Positions 17,896 through 26,591 of a stretch of DNA of 64,000 nucleotides are shown in pieces (position 1 is the first letter of the stretch; each line of letters starts with the position of its first letter). The notes below the pieces were generated by a model. That model saw only the letters and a list, made by a program, of their open reading frames with translations. It was not told where the DNA came from and made no database searches. The position numbers and the translations under genes were made by a program. The stretch is from the NCBI GenBank assembly GCA_024639825.1, contig JAHEGH010000004.1, positions 28,791 to 92,790 on the forward strand. Direction: 5' to 3'. The stretch is from Gammaproteobacteria bacterium (GTDB lineage Bacteria > Pseudomonadota > Gammaproteobacteria > Steroidobacterales > Woeseiaceae).

Positions 17896-18594
17896 TCAAC
17901 TCATATTGAACAACAGCAGCTCGGCATCGTCGTTTGCCGTGACGTTAATCGCCGATTCACCGCGAATTTGCATACCGTCTCCGGCAGCAAGCGTCTCGCC
18001 ATTCACGTCGACGCTTCCCGATACGATCTGCACGAAGACGCGTCGGTCTGCAACGCCGTCGAGCATGACCTTCCTGTCCTTTTCGACAATGCTGGCGTAG
18101 AGATCGACATCCTGGTGGATGGTGACCGAACCCTCTCTGCCGTCGCGCGAACCAACCAGGCGCAGGCGATTGAGCTTTTCTTCGCGGGTGAACAGCGTCT
18201 GCTCATAGCCTGGCGTAAGGTTCTTTTCTTCCGGGAAAATCCAGATCTGCAGCAGGTGGAGTTCGTCTTCCTTGGAATGGTTGAACTCGCTGTGCAGCAC
18301 GCCCGTGCCCGCCGTCATGCGCTGCACTTCTCCGGCCCTGATAACAGTGCCGTTGCCCATGCTGTCTTTGTGTTCGATGGCTCCGCTGATGATGTAGGTC
18401 ACGATCTCCATGTCGTTGTGCGGATGCGTCGCGAATCCCTGTCCGGGAGCAATACGGTCCTCGTTGATTACACGAACTTTGCCAAAGTGCACGCGCTCGG
18501 GGTTGTAATATTCGGCGAACGAAAACGTGTGTTTCGCCCGCAGCCAGCCATGATCAGCACTACCACGATCGTCTGAACGAATAATGTCCAGCAT
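17896..18594 (-). CDS. Pirin family protein (YhhW-like)
   Basis: This 232-residue bicupin has the metal ligands of pirins visible at His57, His59, His101 and Glu103 (ATHPHNDME and GVLHSEFNHS). YhhW-type pirins can oxidise quercetin, although their physiological substrate is unclear. AAGGAG precedes the ATG. It lies 17 bp downstream of azoR in the same direction, so both are probably expressed from the azoR promoter and controlled by the LysR regulator. A quinone or flavonoid stress role for the pair is an inference. Confidence 0.92.
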   Translation of the reverse strand: MLDIIRSDDRGSADHGWLRAKHTFSFAEYYNPERVHFGKVRVINEDRIAPGQGFATHPHNDMEIVTYIISGAIEHKDSMGNGTVIRAGEVQRMTAGTGVLHSEFNHSKEDELHLLQIWIFPEEKNLTPGYEQTLFTREEKLNRLRLVGSRDGREGSVTIHQDVDLYASIVEKDRKVMLDGVADRRVFVQIVSGSVDVNGETLAAGDGMQIRGESAINVTANDDAELLLFNMS

Positions 18595-18611
18595 GATTGT
18601 CTCCTTCCAGC

Positions 18612-19235
18612 TCAGGCCGCTCTTGACGCCAGGTGTATCAATTCCGCAATGCGGGCACGTGCGCTATCGAGTGCCTCATCGTTACCACGATCGGCGCCCT
18701 GAGCCCCGATGATCTCGACATCGGTGATGCCCACAAAGCCAAGAGCATGACGCAGGTAGGGCGTCGCGAAGTCAACCGGGCTGCCGACAGGTACACCACC
18801 GGAGGGCACGACAGCGTAGACTTTCTTGTCTCTGAGCAGCCCGACAGGACCATTTTCAGTGTATTCAAATGTCAGCCGAGCGCGAGCGATCATATCGATC
18901 CACGCTTTCAGAACAGCAGGAACCGAGAAATTGTAGATCGGTGCGCCAATGACAATGATGTCGGCCGCCTGTAGTTCGGCAACAAGGTCATCTGACCGGG
19001 ACAGGATCTGCCGGTGCGTGTTCGTTCGATCCTCATCTGGCGTGAAGTTCGCGCCAACCCAGTCTTCGTCAATGAAGGGCAGGCCATTTGCCAGGTCGCG
19101 TTGCGTCACTTCGACATTGCCATGGCGGTCCTCAAGGGCAGCGATCAGGTCGGCGGTGAGAGCGCGACTGATAGAGCCGGTACTGCGTGCACTTGCCTGC
19201 ACTTCGAGGATCTTGAGTGGCGTTGCTTTGGTCAT
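18612..19235 (-). CDS. azoR: FMN-dependent NADH-azoreductase
   Basis: This 207-residue flavodoxin-fold enzyme is close in length to E. coli AzoR (201). It reduces quinones and azo compounds using NADH and FMN. Conserved parts are EVQASARSTGSISRALT at the N-terminus (FMN phosphate loop), IVIGAPIYNFSVPAVLKAWID, and YAVVPSGGVPVG. I start it at 19235, where GGAG stands upstream and the family N-terminus begins. The frame continues further into the divergent lysR gene but is not coding there. It is divergent from lysR and upstream of the pirin gene. Confidence 0.93.
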   Translation of the reverse strand: MTKATPLKILEVQASARSTGSISRALTADLIAALEDRHGNVEVTQRDLANGLPFIDEDWVGANFTPDEDRTNTHRQILSRSDDLVAELQAADIIVIGAPIYNFSVPAVLKAWIDMIARARLTFEYTENGPVGLLRDKKVYAVVPSGGVPVGSPVDFATPYLRHALGFVGITDVEIIGAQGADRGNDEALDSARARIAELIHLASRAA

Positions 19236-19293
19236 GGGGATTGTCTCCAGAATTGTCGGTTTTGGTACGTTGGGGACAGTCTCGCTGTTGACT

Positions 19294-19347
19294 AATATAA
19301 GATAAATACAGTTTTTTGAACAAGATTGTTCTAGAATAAGCAACAAT
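19294..19347. promoter_or_regulatory. azoR promoter overlapped by a LysR-type operator
   Basis: On the minus strand TTGTTC (19323-19318) and TATATT (19299-19294) form a -35/-10 pair with an 18-bp spacer reading toward azoR. ATTGTT (19325-19330) and AACAAT (19342-19347) are perfect inverted arms separated by 11 bp, the T-N11-A form of LysR-family sites, and end directly at the lysR ATG. A second palindrome, GAACAA-GA-TTGTTC (19318-19331), overlaps the -35. The regulator probably controls both azoR and its own gene from here. Confidence 0.65.
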
Positions 19348-20283
19348 ATGGATAAATTCGAGGATTTACAGGCGTTTGTGGCCGTTGTCGAGACTGGCAG
19401 CTTTACGGCGGCCGCTGATCGCCTCGATACGGCCAAGTCAGCCGTGAGCCGGCGCGTGTCGGCACTGGAAGAGCGCCTGGGCGTGCAATTGCTGAGGCGC
19501 ACGACCCGTGTGCTTAACCTGACGGACACCGGGCAAAGTTTCTATGAGCACAGCTCACGCATTCTTGCAGACCTCGACGAAGCCGAGGCCGCTGTCCAGC
19601 AGGAGCACGGCGAGCTGCGAGGGACGCTGCGAGTGGCGTTACCCCTCTCGTTCGGCGTGCGTCATATGTGCAAGCCGATCGCGGCGTTCTGCAAACGGCA
19701 TCCGAGGCTGAAGTTCGATCTCGACCTGAACGATCGGCGCATCGACCTCGTGGAAGAGGGTATCGATGTTGCTGTTCGCATCGGGCATCTAAAAGACTCC
19801 TCACTTATCGCGCGTAAGCTATTCGACTCAAGAACCGTGGTTGCCGCGTCGCCGCACTACCTCAATACGCACGGCACGCCACGGTCACCCGAGGAGCTCG
19901 GCGACCACGACTGCCTGGTGTACTCCAATCTCGCCGAACCGGACCGGTGGTCCTGGATGGACGAGCGGGGCAATAAAAAGGTCGTCGAGGTCAGGACAGC
20001 CATGCGCGCGTCCAGCGGCGATTTCCTGTCGAATGCAGCCGCACATGGCCTGGGCATCATCATCCAACCTGCTTTTCTTGCCGCCGAAGCCATTCGCCAT
20101 GGCAACCTGGTTCCGATTCTTGCGGACATCGAGTGGCCGACATCGCCGGCCTATGCTGTGTACCCGCCGACGCGCCACCTCTCCTATCGAGTGCGGGCAT
20201 TTATCGATTTCCTGGTCGAGCGCTTTGCCGGAACGCCTCAGTGGGATCGCGATTGCGACGAGCTCAACGCCAGGCAGACCTGA
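19348..20283 (+). CDS. LysR-family transcriptional regulator
   Basis: This 311-residue protein has an N-terminal winged helix-turn-helix (about residues 1-60: FVAVVETGSFTAAADRLDTAKSAV) and a C-terminal type 2 periplasmic-binding-like effector domain (about 90-295). It is divergent from azoR-pirin and has a LysR-type box abutting its start codon. It is therefore the likely regulator of that pair, perhaps responding to an electrophile or quinone. Its 3' end overlaps the convergent YhhN gene by 46 bp. Confidence 0.93.
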   Translation: MDKFEDLQAFVAVVETGSFTAAADRLDTAKSAVSRRVSALEERLGVQLLRRTTRVLNLTDTGQSFYEHSSRILADLDEAEAAVQQEHGELRGTLRVALPLSFGVRHMCKPIAAFCKRHPRLKFDLDLNDRRIDLVEEGIDVAVRIGHLKDSSLIARKLFDSRTVVAASPHYLNTHGTPRSPEELGDHDCLVYSNLAEPDRWSWMDERGNKKVVEVRTAMRASSGDFLSNAAAHGLGIIIQPAFLAAEAIRHGNLVPILADIEWPTSPAYAVYPPTRHLSYRVRAFIDFLVERFAGTPQWDRDCDELNARQT

Positions 20284-20888
20284 CCGGCATAGTAAAGCGG
20301 CAGTCCGATGATGTAGGTCGGGTACTCCGTCTGCACGAGTCGCAGCGCCGCCACAGACAGGTCGGACAGGAAGAACAGCGTGGCGCCGGTGACGATTAGC
20401 TTCGAACCGCCGCGTCCCTGCGTGCCAACAGCAAAGATCACCATGAGGCTGATCACTGCGACGTAGGCGCGCACCGGGTTTACCAGGTCTGCCGGTGTGT
20501 ACGGCTCCAGCCAGACAAAGACGCCGATGGCGATAGCGGTGACCGGGACCATGGCCAACCAGCACCAGAGGCGTTCGTAGCCGTGTCGGACAAATGCCGT
20601 TACGTAGGCCACGTGTGCCAGCAGGAAGGCGCCCAGACCTGCCAGGAATGCCGTCTTTGATGACCCGATCAGAAACATGTCCCCGCACCAGGAGAGTACC
20701 AGGCCGGTGAGGATGAACCGGCCGTAAACCGAGGCTACAGCGCCTCCGTTTATAGCGAGAGCGATAAACGCTGACGACGCAATGAATTTCGTGGCAGCCG
20801 CGGGCGCAGGCATGTCGGCGAACAGCAGGGCCACTAAAGCGACGCAAGCAACGCCAACAAGAGTGACAAGCGGGCGAGTGGACATCAT
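20238..20888 (-). CDS. YhhN/TMEM86 family membrane protein (lysoplasmalogenase-like)
   Basis: This 216-residue, highly hydrophobic protein has about eight membrane segments. Family markers include SWCGDMFLIG, FLLAHVAYVTAF, and the late LFFLSDLSVAAL and YIIGLPLYYAGQVCLAL. Animal TMEM86B cleaves lysoplasmalogens; bacterial members are less studied, so the reaction is inferred from family. The gene's 3' end overlaps lysR by 46 bp on the opposite strand. Two ATGs stand side by side at 20888 and 20885. Confidence 0.82.
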   Translation of the reverse strand: MMSTRPLVTLVGVACVALVALLFADMPAPAAATKFIASSAFIALAINGGAVASVYGRFILTGLVLSWCGDMFLIGSSKTAFLAGLGAFLLAHVAYVTAFVRHGYERLWCWLAMVPVTAIAIGVFVWLEPYTPADLVNPVRAYVAVISLMVIFAVGTQGRGGSKLIVTGATLFFLSDLSVAALRLVQTEYPTYIIGLPLYYAGQVCLALSSSQSRSH

Positions 20889-20966
20889 TATGGCAGTCTA
20901 CAGGGATTTTCCTGTAACAAAGTCTGTCTTAAGCCTAAGGCTTAAATGGAAAGGAGCACTCTGACT

Positions 20967-21863
20967 GTGCGAGTTGGAATAATTGGTGGCACCGGTTTTG
21001 TAGGCGGCTACCTGGTCGACGCATTGCTTGCGAATGGACACGAGGTCAATGTGCTTGTGAGGCCTGGTAGTGAGCACAAAGTTCGGCAACCTGCGAGGGT
21101 AAATGTGGTGACCGGTGACCTGGATTCGACAGCCGCCCTGTCCGCAGTGCTGAAGGGGTGCGACGCTGCGATTTACAATGTTGGCTTGCTGCGCGAGTTT
21201 CCAAGCCGCGGCATCACATTTGAGCAGACCCAGTACCAGGGCGTGGTCGATACGGTTGCCGCCGCGCGTCAAGCTGGCGTCCAGCGCCTGTTGCTAATGA
21301 GCGCAATCGGGGTCAAAGACCCGGGTACCCGATACCAGGCGACTAAACGCCGCGCGGAGATACATGCGCTGAACAGCATGCTCGACGTAACCGTATTGCG
21401 GCCGTCAGTCATTTTCGGCGACCCTCGAGGCACGATGGAGTTCGCGACGCAATTGTTTCAGGACATGATCAAGCCGCCACTACCGGCGGTTGCGTTCCCC
21501 GGTGTCCGGATGTCGCCCGTAAATATCAAAGATGTCGCCGACGCCTTTTGTGCATCCCTTGGGGACGACAACACGATTGGCCAGACGATCGAACTCGCTG
21601 GGCCCGAGACGCTGGAATGGCGAGAAATAGTGCAACGTGTCGCCGCAGCGGCAGGCAGGTCAAAAATCATCCTGCCAATGCCTGTGTGGGTCATGCGTGT
21701 CGGCGCAACGCTCTTTGACTGGCTGCCGTTCTACCCGGTAACCCGGGATCAGCTCACGATGCTCGAAGAGGGCAACACGGGAACTGCAGACGCAGTTGAA
21801 AGTCTGATCGGACGAGAGGCGCAGTCATTTACGCCCGACTCTCTGCGCTATTTGAAGTGCTAG
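20967..21863 (+). CDS. NAD(P)-binding protein, NDUFA9/atypical SDR family
   Basis: This protein of about 298 residues opens with RVGIIGGTGFVGGYLVDALL, a Rossmann GxxGxxG dinucleotide loop, and carries RLLLMSAIGVK and VLRPSVIFGD, typical of complex I NDUFA9-like extended SDRs. The start is best placed at GTG 20967, because a strong AAGGAG lies at 20951-20956 inside the frame that begins with ATG 20946. A role in quinone, lipid or respiratory-complex metabolism is a family-level guess. Confidence 0.82.
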   Translation: MRVGIIGGTGFVGGYLVDALLANGHEVNVLVRPGSEHKVRQPARVNVVTGDLDSTAALSAVLKGCDAAIYNVGLLREFPSRGITFEQTQYQGVVDTVAAARQAGVQRLLLMSAIGVKDPGTRYQATKRRAEIHALNSMLDVTVLRPSVIFGDPRGTMEFATQLFQDMIKPPLPAVAFPGVRMSPVNIKDVADAFCASLGDDNTIGQTIELAGPETLEWREIVQRVAAAAGRSKIILPMPVWVMRVGATLFDWLPFYPVTRDQLTMLEEGNTGTADAVESLIGREAQSFTPDSLRYLKC

Positions 21864-21882
21864 AATCGGCACAGAGGTGACT

Positions 21883-22278
21883 ATGCATAAACTAACCATC
21901 CTTCTCGTCGTGACATTGCTCACCCTGTGGAGCATGCCCGCGGATGCCAAGACCCGGGTTGCCGAGTTCAAGGGCTCGGGCAATACGACGACGGCCATTT
22001 TTCGTGTTGAGTCACCATGGCTTCTTGACTGGCGCCTCGATGGCGATTTCGAGGCGATGATGGGTCTGGAAATCACATTGGTTGAGGCCAAAACCAGCCG
22101 CCATGTCGGGCGCGTCCTGTATACCAAGCATCGCGGCAACGGCGTCAAGCTGTTCCATTCGGCCGGCCTGTACCAGCTGCGTATCAGTTCGACGCTGGCC
22201 CGCTGGAGCGTGAAGATCGACCAGCTCACGCGTGAAGAGGCCGAGTTGTACACGGCGAAAGAAAAGAAATTGAAATAA
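21883..22278 (+). CDS. Small exported protein of unknown function
   Basis: This 131-residue protein has a clear signal peptide (MHKLTILLVVTLLTLWSMPADA, cut here after ADA by prediction). A mature part of about 110 residues follows, with SGNTTTAIFRVESPWLLDWR and a lysine-rich tail. The fold is not recognised. The ATG at 21883 follows AGAGGTG; a GTG two codons earlier is the alternative. It lies 13 bp after the NDUFA9-like gene and 22 bp before the AI-2E-type carrier, so all three may form an operon. Confidence 0.78.
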   Translation: MHKLTILLVVTLLTLWSMPADAKTRVAEFKGSGNTTTAIFRVESPWLLDWRLDGDFEAMMGLEITLVEAKTSRHVGRVLYTKHRGNGVKLFHSAGLYQLRISSTLARWSVKIDQLTREEAELYTAKEKKLK

Positions 22279-22300
22279 CTGTGTGTGAGATGATTTAACC

Positions 22301-23395
22301 GTGGAACAGATACCGCAACCCAAGACCAGCGCCATCATCATGGCCGCCGCCGTGGTCGTTGTGATCTACGGCATGCAAATGATGTCTGTGCTGCTGGTCC
22401 CCTTCCTGGTTGCAGCATTTCTCGCCCTGATTACCGTGCGCCCGATGCTCTGGCTGCAGGCACATCGTGTGCCTTCCGTGCTTGCCGCGTTGCTTATCGT
22501 CACGATGCTGATGCTCATACTTGTGGTCCTCGGTGCGATCCTCGGTACGTCCATTGCTGACTTTACAGCGGCGCTACCGACCTACCAGGCAAGGCTCGAT
22601 GCTCTTAATGCGCAGGCTTTCGAGTTTGTGGTCAAGCACCTGAAGGTTGATGAGTCGACCGAGAGCATGAGCGACATGATTGACCCTGGTTTTGCCATGG
22701 GTCTCGTCGCCGGCATCCTGAATGGCCTCCGCGACGTACTAACGAATACCTTCCTCATCATCTTCACTATGATCTTCATTCTGCTTGAGGCCGGTACGGC
22801 AAAAACGAAGTTCCAGGCCGCGTTTGGCAGAAGTGCCGATTCATTCGAGGGCGCGCGCGATTTCATGCAGAACCTGGGTCGCTACCTGGGTATCAAGACA
22901 CTTGTCAGCATGGCGACGGGTTTGTGTGCTGGATTGTTGACGTGGGCACTCGATGTCGACTTCCCATTGCTATGGGCAATGTTTGCATTCCTGCTTAACT
23001 ACGTGCCCACCATTGGCTCCATTATCGCGGCGGTGCCGGCCGTATTGCTGGCACTCATTCAGCTCGGTCCGGGCGCCGCCGGTGCGACCGCGATAGGATT
23101 CATCGGCATCAATCTCGTCTTTGGTAATTTTCTGGAACCGCGCCTCATGGGTTACGGCGTGGGCATCTCGCCACTCGTCGTATTTGTCGGCTTGATCGCG
23201 TGGGGCTGGATCTTCGGACCCGTCGGTATGCTGTTGTCAGTGCCACTGACAATGACGCTAAAGATGGCGCTGGAAAACGACGATAGAACGCGGTGGGTTG
23301 CTATTTTGCTTGGCTCGGGGCGCGATGCGGATTACGCGCTCCGCAAGAGGGCAAGCCGGAAAGCCGCCAATCAGGCGACGTCAGAGTCCTCGTAG
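22301..23395 (+). CDS. AI-2E family transporter (YdgG/TqsA-like)
   Basis: This 364-residue protein has about eight membrane segments, beginning with two close N-terminal helices and a periplasmic loop (residues 85-140). It carries the conserved LLNYVPTIGSIIAAVPAVLLAL and GNFLEPRLMGYGVGISPLVV blocks of the family. Members export autoinducer-2 or act as Na+/H+ antiporters, so the substrate here is open. Translation starts at a GTG. The 3' end overlaps the convergent CBS gene by 25 bp. Confidence 0.88.
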   Translation: MEQIPQPKTSAIIMAAAVVVVIYGMQMMSVLLVPFLVAAFLALITVRPMLWLQAHRVPSVLAALLIVTMLMLILVVLGAILGTSIADFTAALPTYQARLDALNAQAFEFVVKHLKVDESTESMSDMIDPGFAMGLVAGILNGLRDVLTNTFLIIFTMIFILLEAGTAKTKFQAAFGRSADSFEGARDFMQNLGRYLGIKTLVSMATGLCAGLLTWALDVDFPLLWAMFAFLLNYVPTIGSIIAAVPAVLLALIQLGPGAAGATAIGFIGINLVFGNFLEPRLMGYGVGISPLVVFVGLIAWGWIFGPVGMLLSVPLTMTLKMALENDDRTRWVAILLGSGRDADYALRKRASRKAANQATSESS

Positions 23396-23832
23396 TCGTA
23401 GTCGTCTGTATCAGGCTCGGTTTCTTCGAGTTGTTCGAGAAGGTTGATAGCAACCGCAACGAAATCCGTGTCAGTGATGATGCCGACAATCTTGCCATTG
23501 TCGAGAACGGGCAGGCAGCCGATCTTGTGTTTCTCAAGAAATAGCGCGGCGTGACGCAAACTGGCGTTGACGTCGACTGTCGCAACGTCCGTCACCATGA
23601 CATCCGCAATGCCAATCTCATTGGCGTGAATGCGGGTTCCGTCGTCTCGCAGAAAGCTGTCTGTGGCGGCGAGCACGTTCGTCAACGAAATCAAACCGGT
23701 CAGGCTCTCACCATCCATAACCGGAAGATGATGAATGCGGTGATCGTGCATGAGTGTCCGAGCCTCGGCCAGAGTCGCGGACGGAGGCACCGTGATCAGG
23801 TTGGTACTCATGATTGCTTCGATGCTGAACAT
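23371..23832 (-). CDS. Tandem CBS-domain protein
   Basis: This 153-residue protein is almost entirely two CBS domains (about residues 6-60 and 78-135). They bear the motifs LMHDHRIHHLPVMDGESLTGLIS and LEKHKIGCLPVLDNGKIVGIIT split across the two halves. Such stand-alone pairs usually bind adenosyl nucleotides and regulate a partner. The C-terminus is very acidic. AAAGGA precedes the ATG. The partner is not evident, although the convergent carrier gene is adjacent. Confidence 0.9.
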   Translation of the reverse strand: MFSIEAIMSTNLITVPPSATLAEARTLMHDHRIHHLPVMDGESLTGLISLTNVLAATDSFLRDDGTRIHANEIGIADVMVTDVATVDVNASLRHAALFLEKHKIGCLPVLDNGKIVGIITDTDFVAVAINLLEQLEETEPDTDDYDYEDSDVA

Positions 23833-23907
23833 AGTTCCGTCCTTTCTTTTTGTCTTTCGTTCCTCCCGACTTTGAGTCTATCCGCGAGCGGGGCGCGCGC
23901 CATTGCG

Positions 23908-23928
23908 AGAAACACCTACTGTGTTTCT
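23908..23928. other. Hairpin between the CBS and TPR genes
   Basis: AGAAACAC (23908-23915) and GTGTTTCT (23921-23928) form a perfect 8-bp stem with a CTACT loop. It lies 34 bp beyond the end of the TPR gene and 76 bp ahead of the CBS gene, both on the minus strand. No U tract follows in either direction. It could be a weak terminator, an RNA-stability element or an operator. Confidence 0.35.
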
Positions 23929-23961
23929 GCAAGTAGTTGATTAACGGTGTTTGTTCGGGGG

Positions 23962-25725
23962 CTAGAGCCCGAATTTTGCCGTGTAGTCCTGCCAGCGAGG
24001 GTCCTTCCAGGCGTCGTTAAAGAACGGCATGACCAGCGCCCAGGGACCGCCAGGGTCCTTGACGCGAGCGGTCTGCTCTAGCCACTCGAAGGTCTTGTCC
24101 AGATCGCCTTTGTCAGCGTAGATTTCGGCCATCTGGTAGGAGTTGCCGAAGCCATATTCTTCCTCGTAGCTCGCAACGGCAGTTTCCCAGTCGTCAGCGT
24201 CACCTTCGCGTCCGAGGATGATCAACTCGTTGGTCTCGCGTACCCAGGTCACAGGCTCCCTGGCATTGAGCGCCGCAGCGGCCTCGAGATCACCCTGGAA
24301 AAGTTTGCAGCGCGCAATGCGCCCATAAAAACGACCGGTGTCGGGCGCGAGGTTTAGTGCCCGTTGGTAGGTTTCGATCGCAAGGTCGCAGCGATCGCTA
24401 ACCATGTACACATCGCCGAGCGTGCGCAGTGAAGCGAGTGACAGCGGATCGATCTCTAACGCTTTTGTTAGCACCGCTTCTGCCTCATCAAACTTCCGGA
24501 GAAAAGTCAGGTTAGAGGCGTGCCAGCTGAGCGCCGCGAGATCGTTTGGTGAAGTCTCAAGGGCCTTTTTGGTTTGCGCGTGCGCAGTGGGCAGGTCCCA
24601 GTTTATGAGGAGCGCAACGATGGTCTGCGCAATGAGCGATTCAGGGTTGTTCGGCTCGAGCTGTATCGCCTTGTCGGCGACTTCCCTGATGTGCTGAAAG
24701 TTCTCAATGAAAGAGCCGCCACTGCTCGATGCCCAGCCGCTGTAGGTCTGCTGCAAGGCGGCCGCCAGGCCGGCATACGCGCGTGCGAAGTTCGGGTCGA
24801 GCTCGATGGCCTTCTCGTAGGCGACACGAGCCTTTTGGAGATTCTCTGCGCTGGTGTTATCGATGAAATAGTTGCCGCGCAGGAACTGATTGTAGGCCTC
24901 GACGTTGGTCGTGCCCTGAGTCGCTGCTGCAACCTCTGCCCCAAGAAGGTGAGCCTTAAGTTCCTCGACGACATGACCAGCGATCTCGTCCTGGATAGCG
25001 AAAATATCCGTCAGCTCACGATCGTAGTTTTCCGACCAGAGGTGATACCCATTCTGCGTGTCGATGAGCTGCGCTGTGATGCGCAGGCGCACACCGGACT
25101 TCCTGACGCTGCCCTCGAGCACGTGTGCGACATTCAGGGCCTCGCCGATTATGCGAAGGTCTTCGTTGGTCCCCTTGAACTTGAACGATGAGGTGCGCCC
25201 GGCAACATGCAGCTGCGGGATCTTGGCGAGGAGATTGAGCAGCTCTTCAGACAGGCCATCCGAGAAATACTCGTTCTCGACATCGCCACTCATGTTCACA
25301 AAGGGTAAAACGGCGATCGACGGCTTCTCTTCGGGAGTAGTGGCTAGAACCTCTGTGTCCCAACCTTCGTTATTCGCCTGAATTGCGAACTTGTCGACGA
25401 GCAGGAACACCACGGCGATGGCGAGGACAATCATCGCGACCTGGTTCAGCTTTTGACCGGTCCTGGGCGTGATGGACTCGCTGCGATCGACATCCTTCTC
25501 GCGCTTGAGGCCTTCGGGTGTCATTTCGAACGCCCAGGCAAAAATGACCGCGAACGGAAACCCGATGAGGACGAAGGCTGCGACCGCCGAGATCAGCCAT
25601 TCGGGCAAATGGAGTGCAGGGAACATAACGTCGACGACCTGCATCGTCAGCCAGCCGGCGATGATGTAGACCAGAGCGACCTTCGCGACGTTGCGACGCT
25701 TTAACTCTTCTATGAAATGGCGCAT
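23962..25725 (-). CDS. Membrane-anchored TPR protein with TolB/FlgO-like domain
   Basis: This 587-residue protein starts with RHFIEELKRRNVAKVALVY, followed by two or three membrane segments (about residues 15-65 and 95-112). A domain with PSIAVLPFVNMSGDVENEYF and LRITAQLIDTQNGYHLWSE follows, the pattern seen in CadC-like and adenylate-cyclase-associated proteins. The C-terminal half contains tetratricopeptide repeats (about residues 285-540). No cyclase or DNA-binding domain is present, so it may be a membrane scaffold or sensor. It is divergent from the LolA-like operon. Confidence 0.8.
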   Translation of the reverse strand: MRHFIEELKRRNVAKVALVYIIAGWLTMQVVDVMFPALHLPEWLISAVAAFVLIGFPFAVIFAWAFEMTPEGLKREKDVDRSESITPRTGQKLNQVAMIVLAIAVVFLLVDKFAIQANNEGWDTEVLATTPEEKPSIAVLPFVNMSGDVENEYFSDGLSEELLNLLAKIPQLHVAGRTSSFKFKGTNEDLRIIGEALNVAHVLEGSVRKSGVRLRITAQLIDTQNGYHLWSENYDRELTDIFAIQDEIAGHVVEELKAHLLGAEVAAATQGTTNVEAYNQFLRGNYFIDNTSAENLQKARVAYEKAIELDPNFARAYAGLAAALQQTYSGWASSSGGSFIENFQHIREVADKAIQLEPNNPESLIAQTIVALLINWDLPTAHAQTKKALETSPNDLAALSWHASNLTFLRKFDEAEAVLTKALEIDPLSLASLRTLGDVYMVSDRCDLAIETYQRALNLAPDTGRFYGRIARCKLFQGDLEAAAALNAREPVTWVRETNELIILGREGDADDWETAVASYEEEYGFGNSYQMAEIYADKGDLDKTFEWLEQTARVKDPGGPWALVMPFFNDAWKDPRWQDYTAKFGL

Positions 25726-25772
25726 TCAGAGGTTCCCAAAAAACCGTCGCGCAAGCTTAGCAGACAGTCAGG

Positions 25773-25807
25773 ATGCTCGGTAACTACGGATGTGAAATAC
25801 TGAGCAT
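25773..25807. promoter_or_regulatory. Inverted repeat in the TPR / LolA-like divergent region
   Basis: ATGCTCGGTA (25773-25782) and TACTGAGCAT (25798-25807) are 10-bp inverted arms matching at nine positions, separated by 15 bp. They sit between the divergent TPR gene and the LolA-like operon, ending 27 bp before the latter's ATG. A dimeric regulator site is the likely meaning, but no regulator gene is adjacent. Confidence 0.45.
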
Positions 25808-25834
25808 TGGCCTAACTTAGTGGTCTGTATCCCT

Positions 25835-26587
25835 ATGAACCACCGTTTCCTGTTTCCCCTGCTGCTTCTCGCGATGCCGGTCGTGTCTGCCGGCGAGGAA
25901 CGCGATGCGACGCAGATCGTCCGCGACGCTGTAAATCACTGGCGCGGCCTGACCTCGTATACTGAGATGACCATGGTTATCCACCGCCCGGATTGGGAGC
26001 GGTCGATGACCATGCAGGCGTGGACCAAGGGTGACGACCGTTCGCTGGTGCGGGTTATGGAGCCGAAGAAAGACCGCGGTAACGGCACGCTCACCGACGA
26101 CAACAGCATGTGGACGTTCTCACCCAAGATCAATCGAGTGATCAAGGTGCCATCGTCGATGATGGGGCAGAGCTGGATGGGGTCGGACTTCTCGAACAAG
26201 GACATTTCGCGAGCCGATGACATCATCGACCAGTATGCCCATACGATCCTTGCGACCAGCGAGGAAGACGGCATCACGGTGTACCGGATCGAATCCATTC
26301 CGAATGAGGATGCGGCGGTCGTCTGGGGTAGCGAGGTGTTGACCATTCGCGACGACCACGTTGTGCTGGAGCATGCTTTTTTCGACCAGGACGGTGAGCT
26401 CGTGAAGACGCTTAAATCATTGGAAATTGCGGAAATGGGCGGGCGTACGATTGCGAAACGGCAGCGCATGGTGAAGACCGATGTGCCTGACGAGTGGACC
26501 GAAATCGCAGTCAACGATGTTCAGTACGAGCTTGACCTCAAAGACAGTGTTTTTACGCTGTCAAACCTGCGGAACCCCAGAGACTGA
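25835..26587 (+). CDS. LolA-like outer-membrane lipoprotein-sorting protein
   Basis: This 250-residue protein carries a signal peptide (about residues 1-19, ending VSA). It has the LolA/LolB-like fold pattern of COG2834, including TSYTEMTMVIHRPDW, SLVRVMEPKKDRGNGTL and NSMWTFSPKINRVIKVPSS. The mature protein should be periplasmic and may carry a lipid or lipoprotein in its hydrophobic cup. The ATG at 25835 gives the best signal peptide. It is the first gene of a tight operon with two FtsX-type permeases and an ATPase. It is too divergent to be the housekeeping LolA. Confidence 0.85.
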   Translation: MNHRFLFPLLLLAMPVVSAGEERDATQIVRDAVNHWRGLTSYTEMTMVIHRPDWERSMTMQAWTKGDDRSLVRVMEPKKDRGNGTLTDDNSMWTFSPKINRVIKVPSSMMGQSWMGSDFSNKDISRADDIIDQYAHTILATSEEDGITVYRIESIPNEDAAVVWGSEVLTIRDDHVVLEHAFFDQDGELVKTLKSLEIAEMGGRTIAKRQRMVKTDVPDEWTEIAVNDVQYELDLKDSVFTLSNLRNPRD

Positions 26588-26591
26588 TTGC

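Noticed and set aside
19236..19529. N-terminal extension of azoreductase into lysR
   Set aside because: The extension is antisense to the LysR DNA-binding domain and the real start has GGAG and the family N-terminus.
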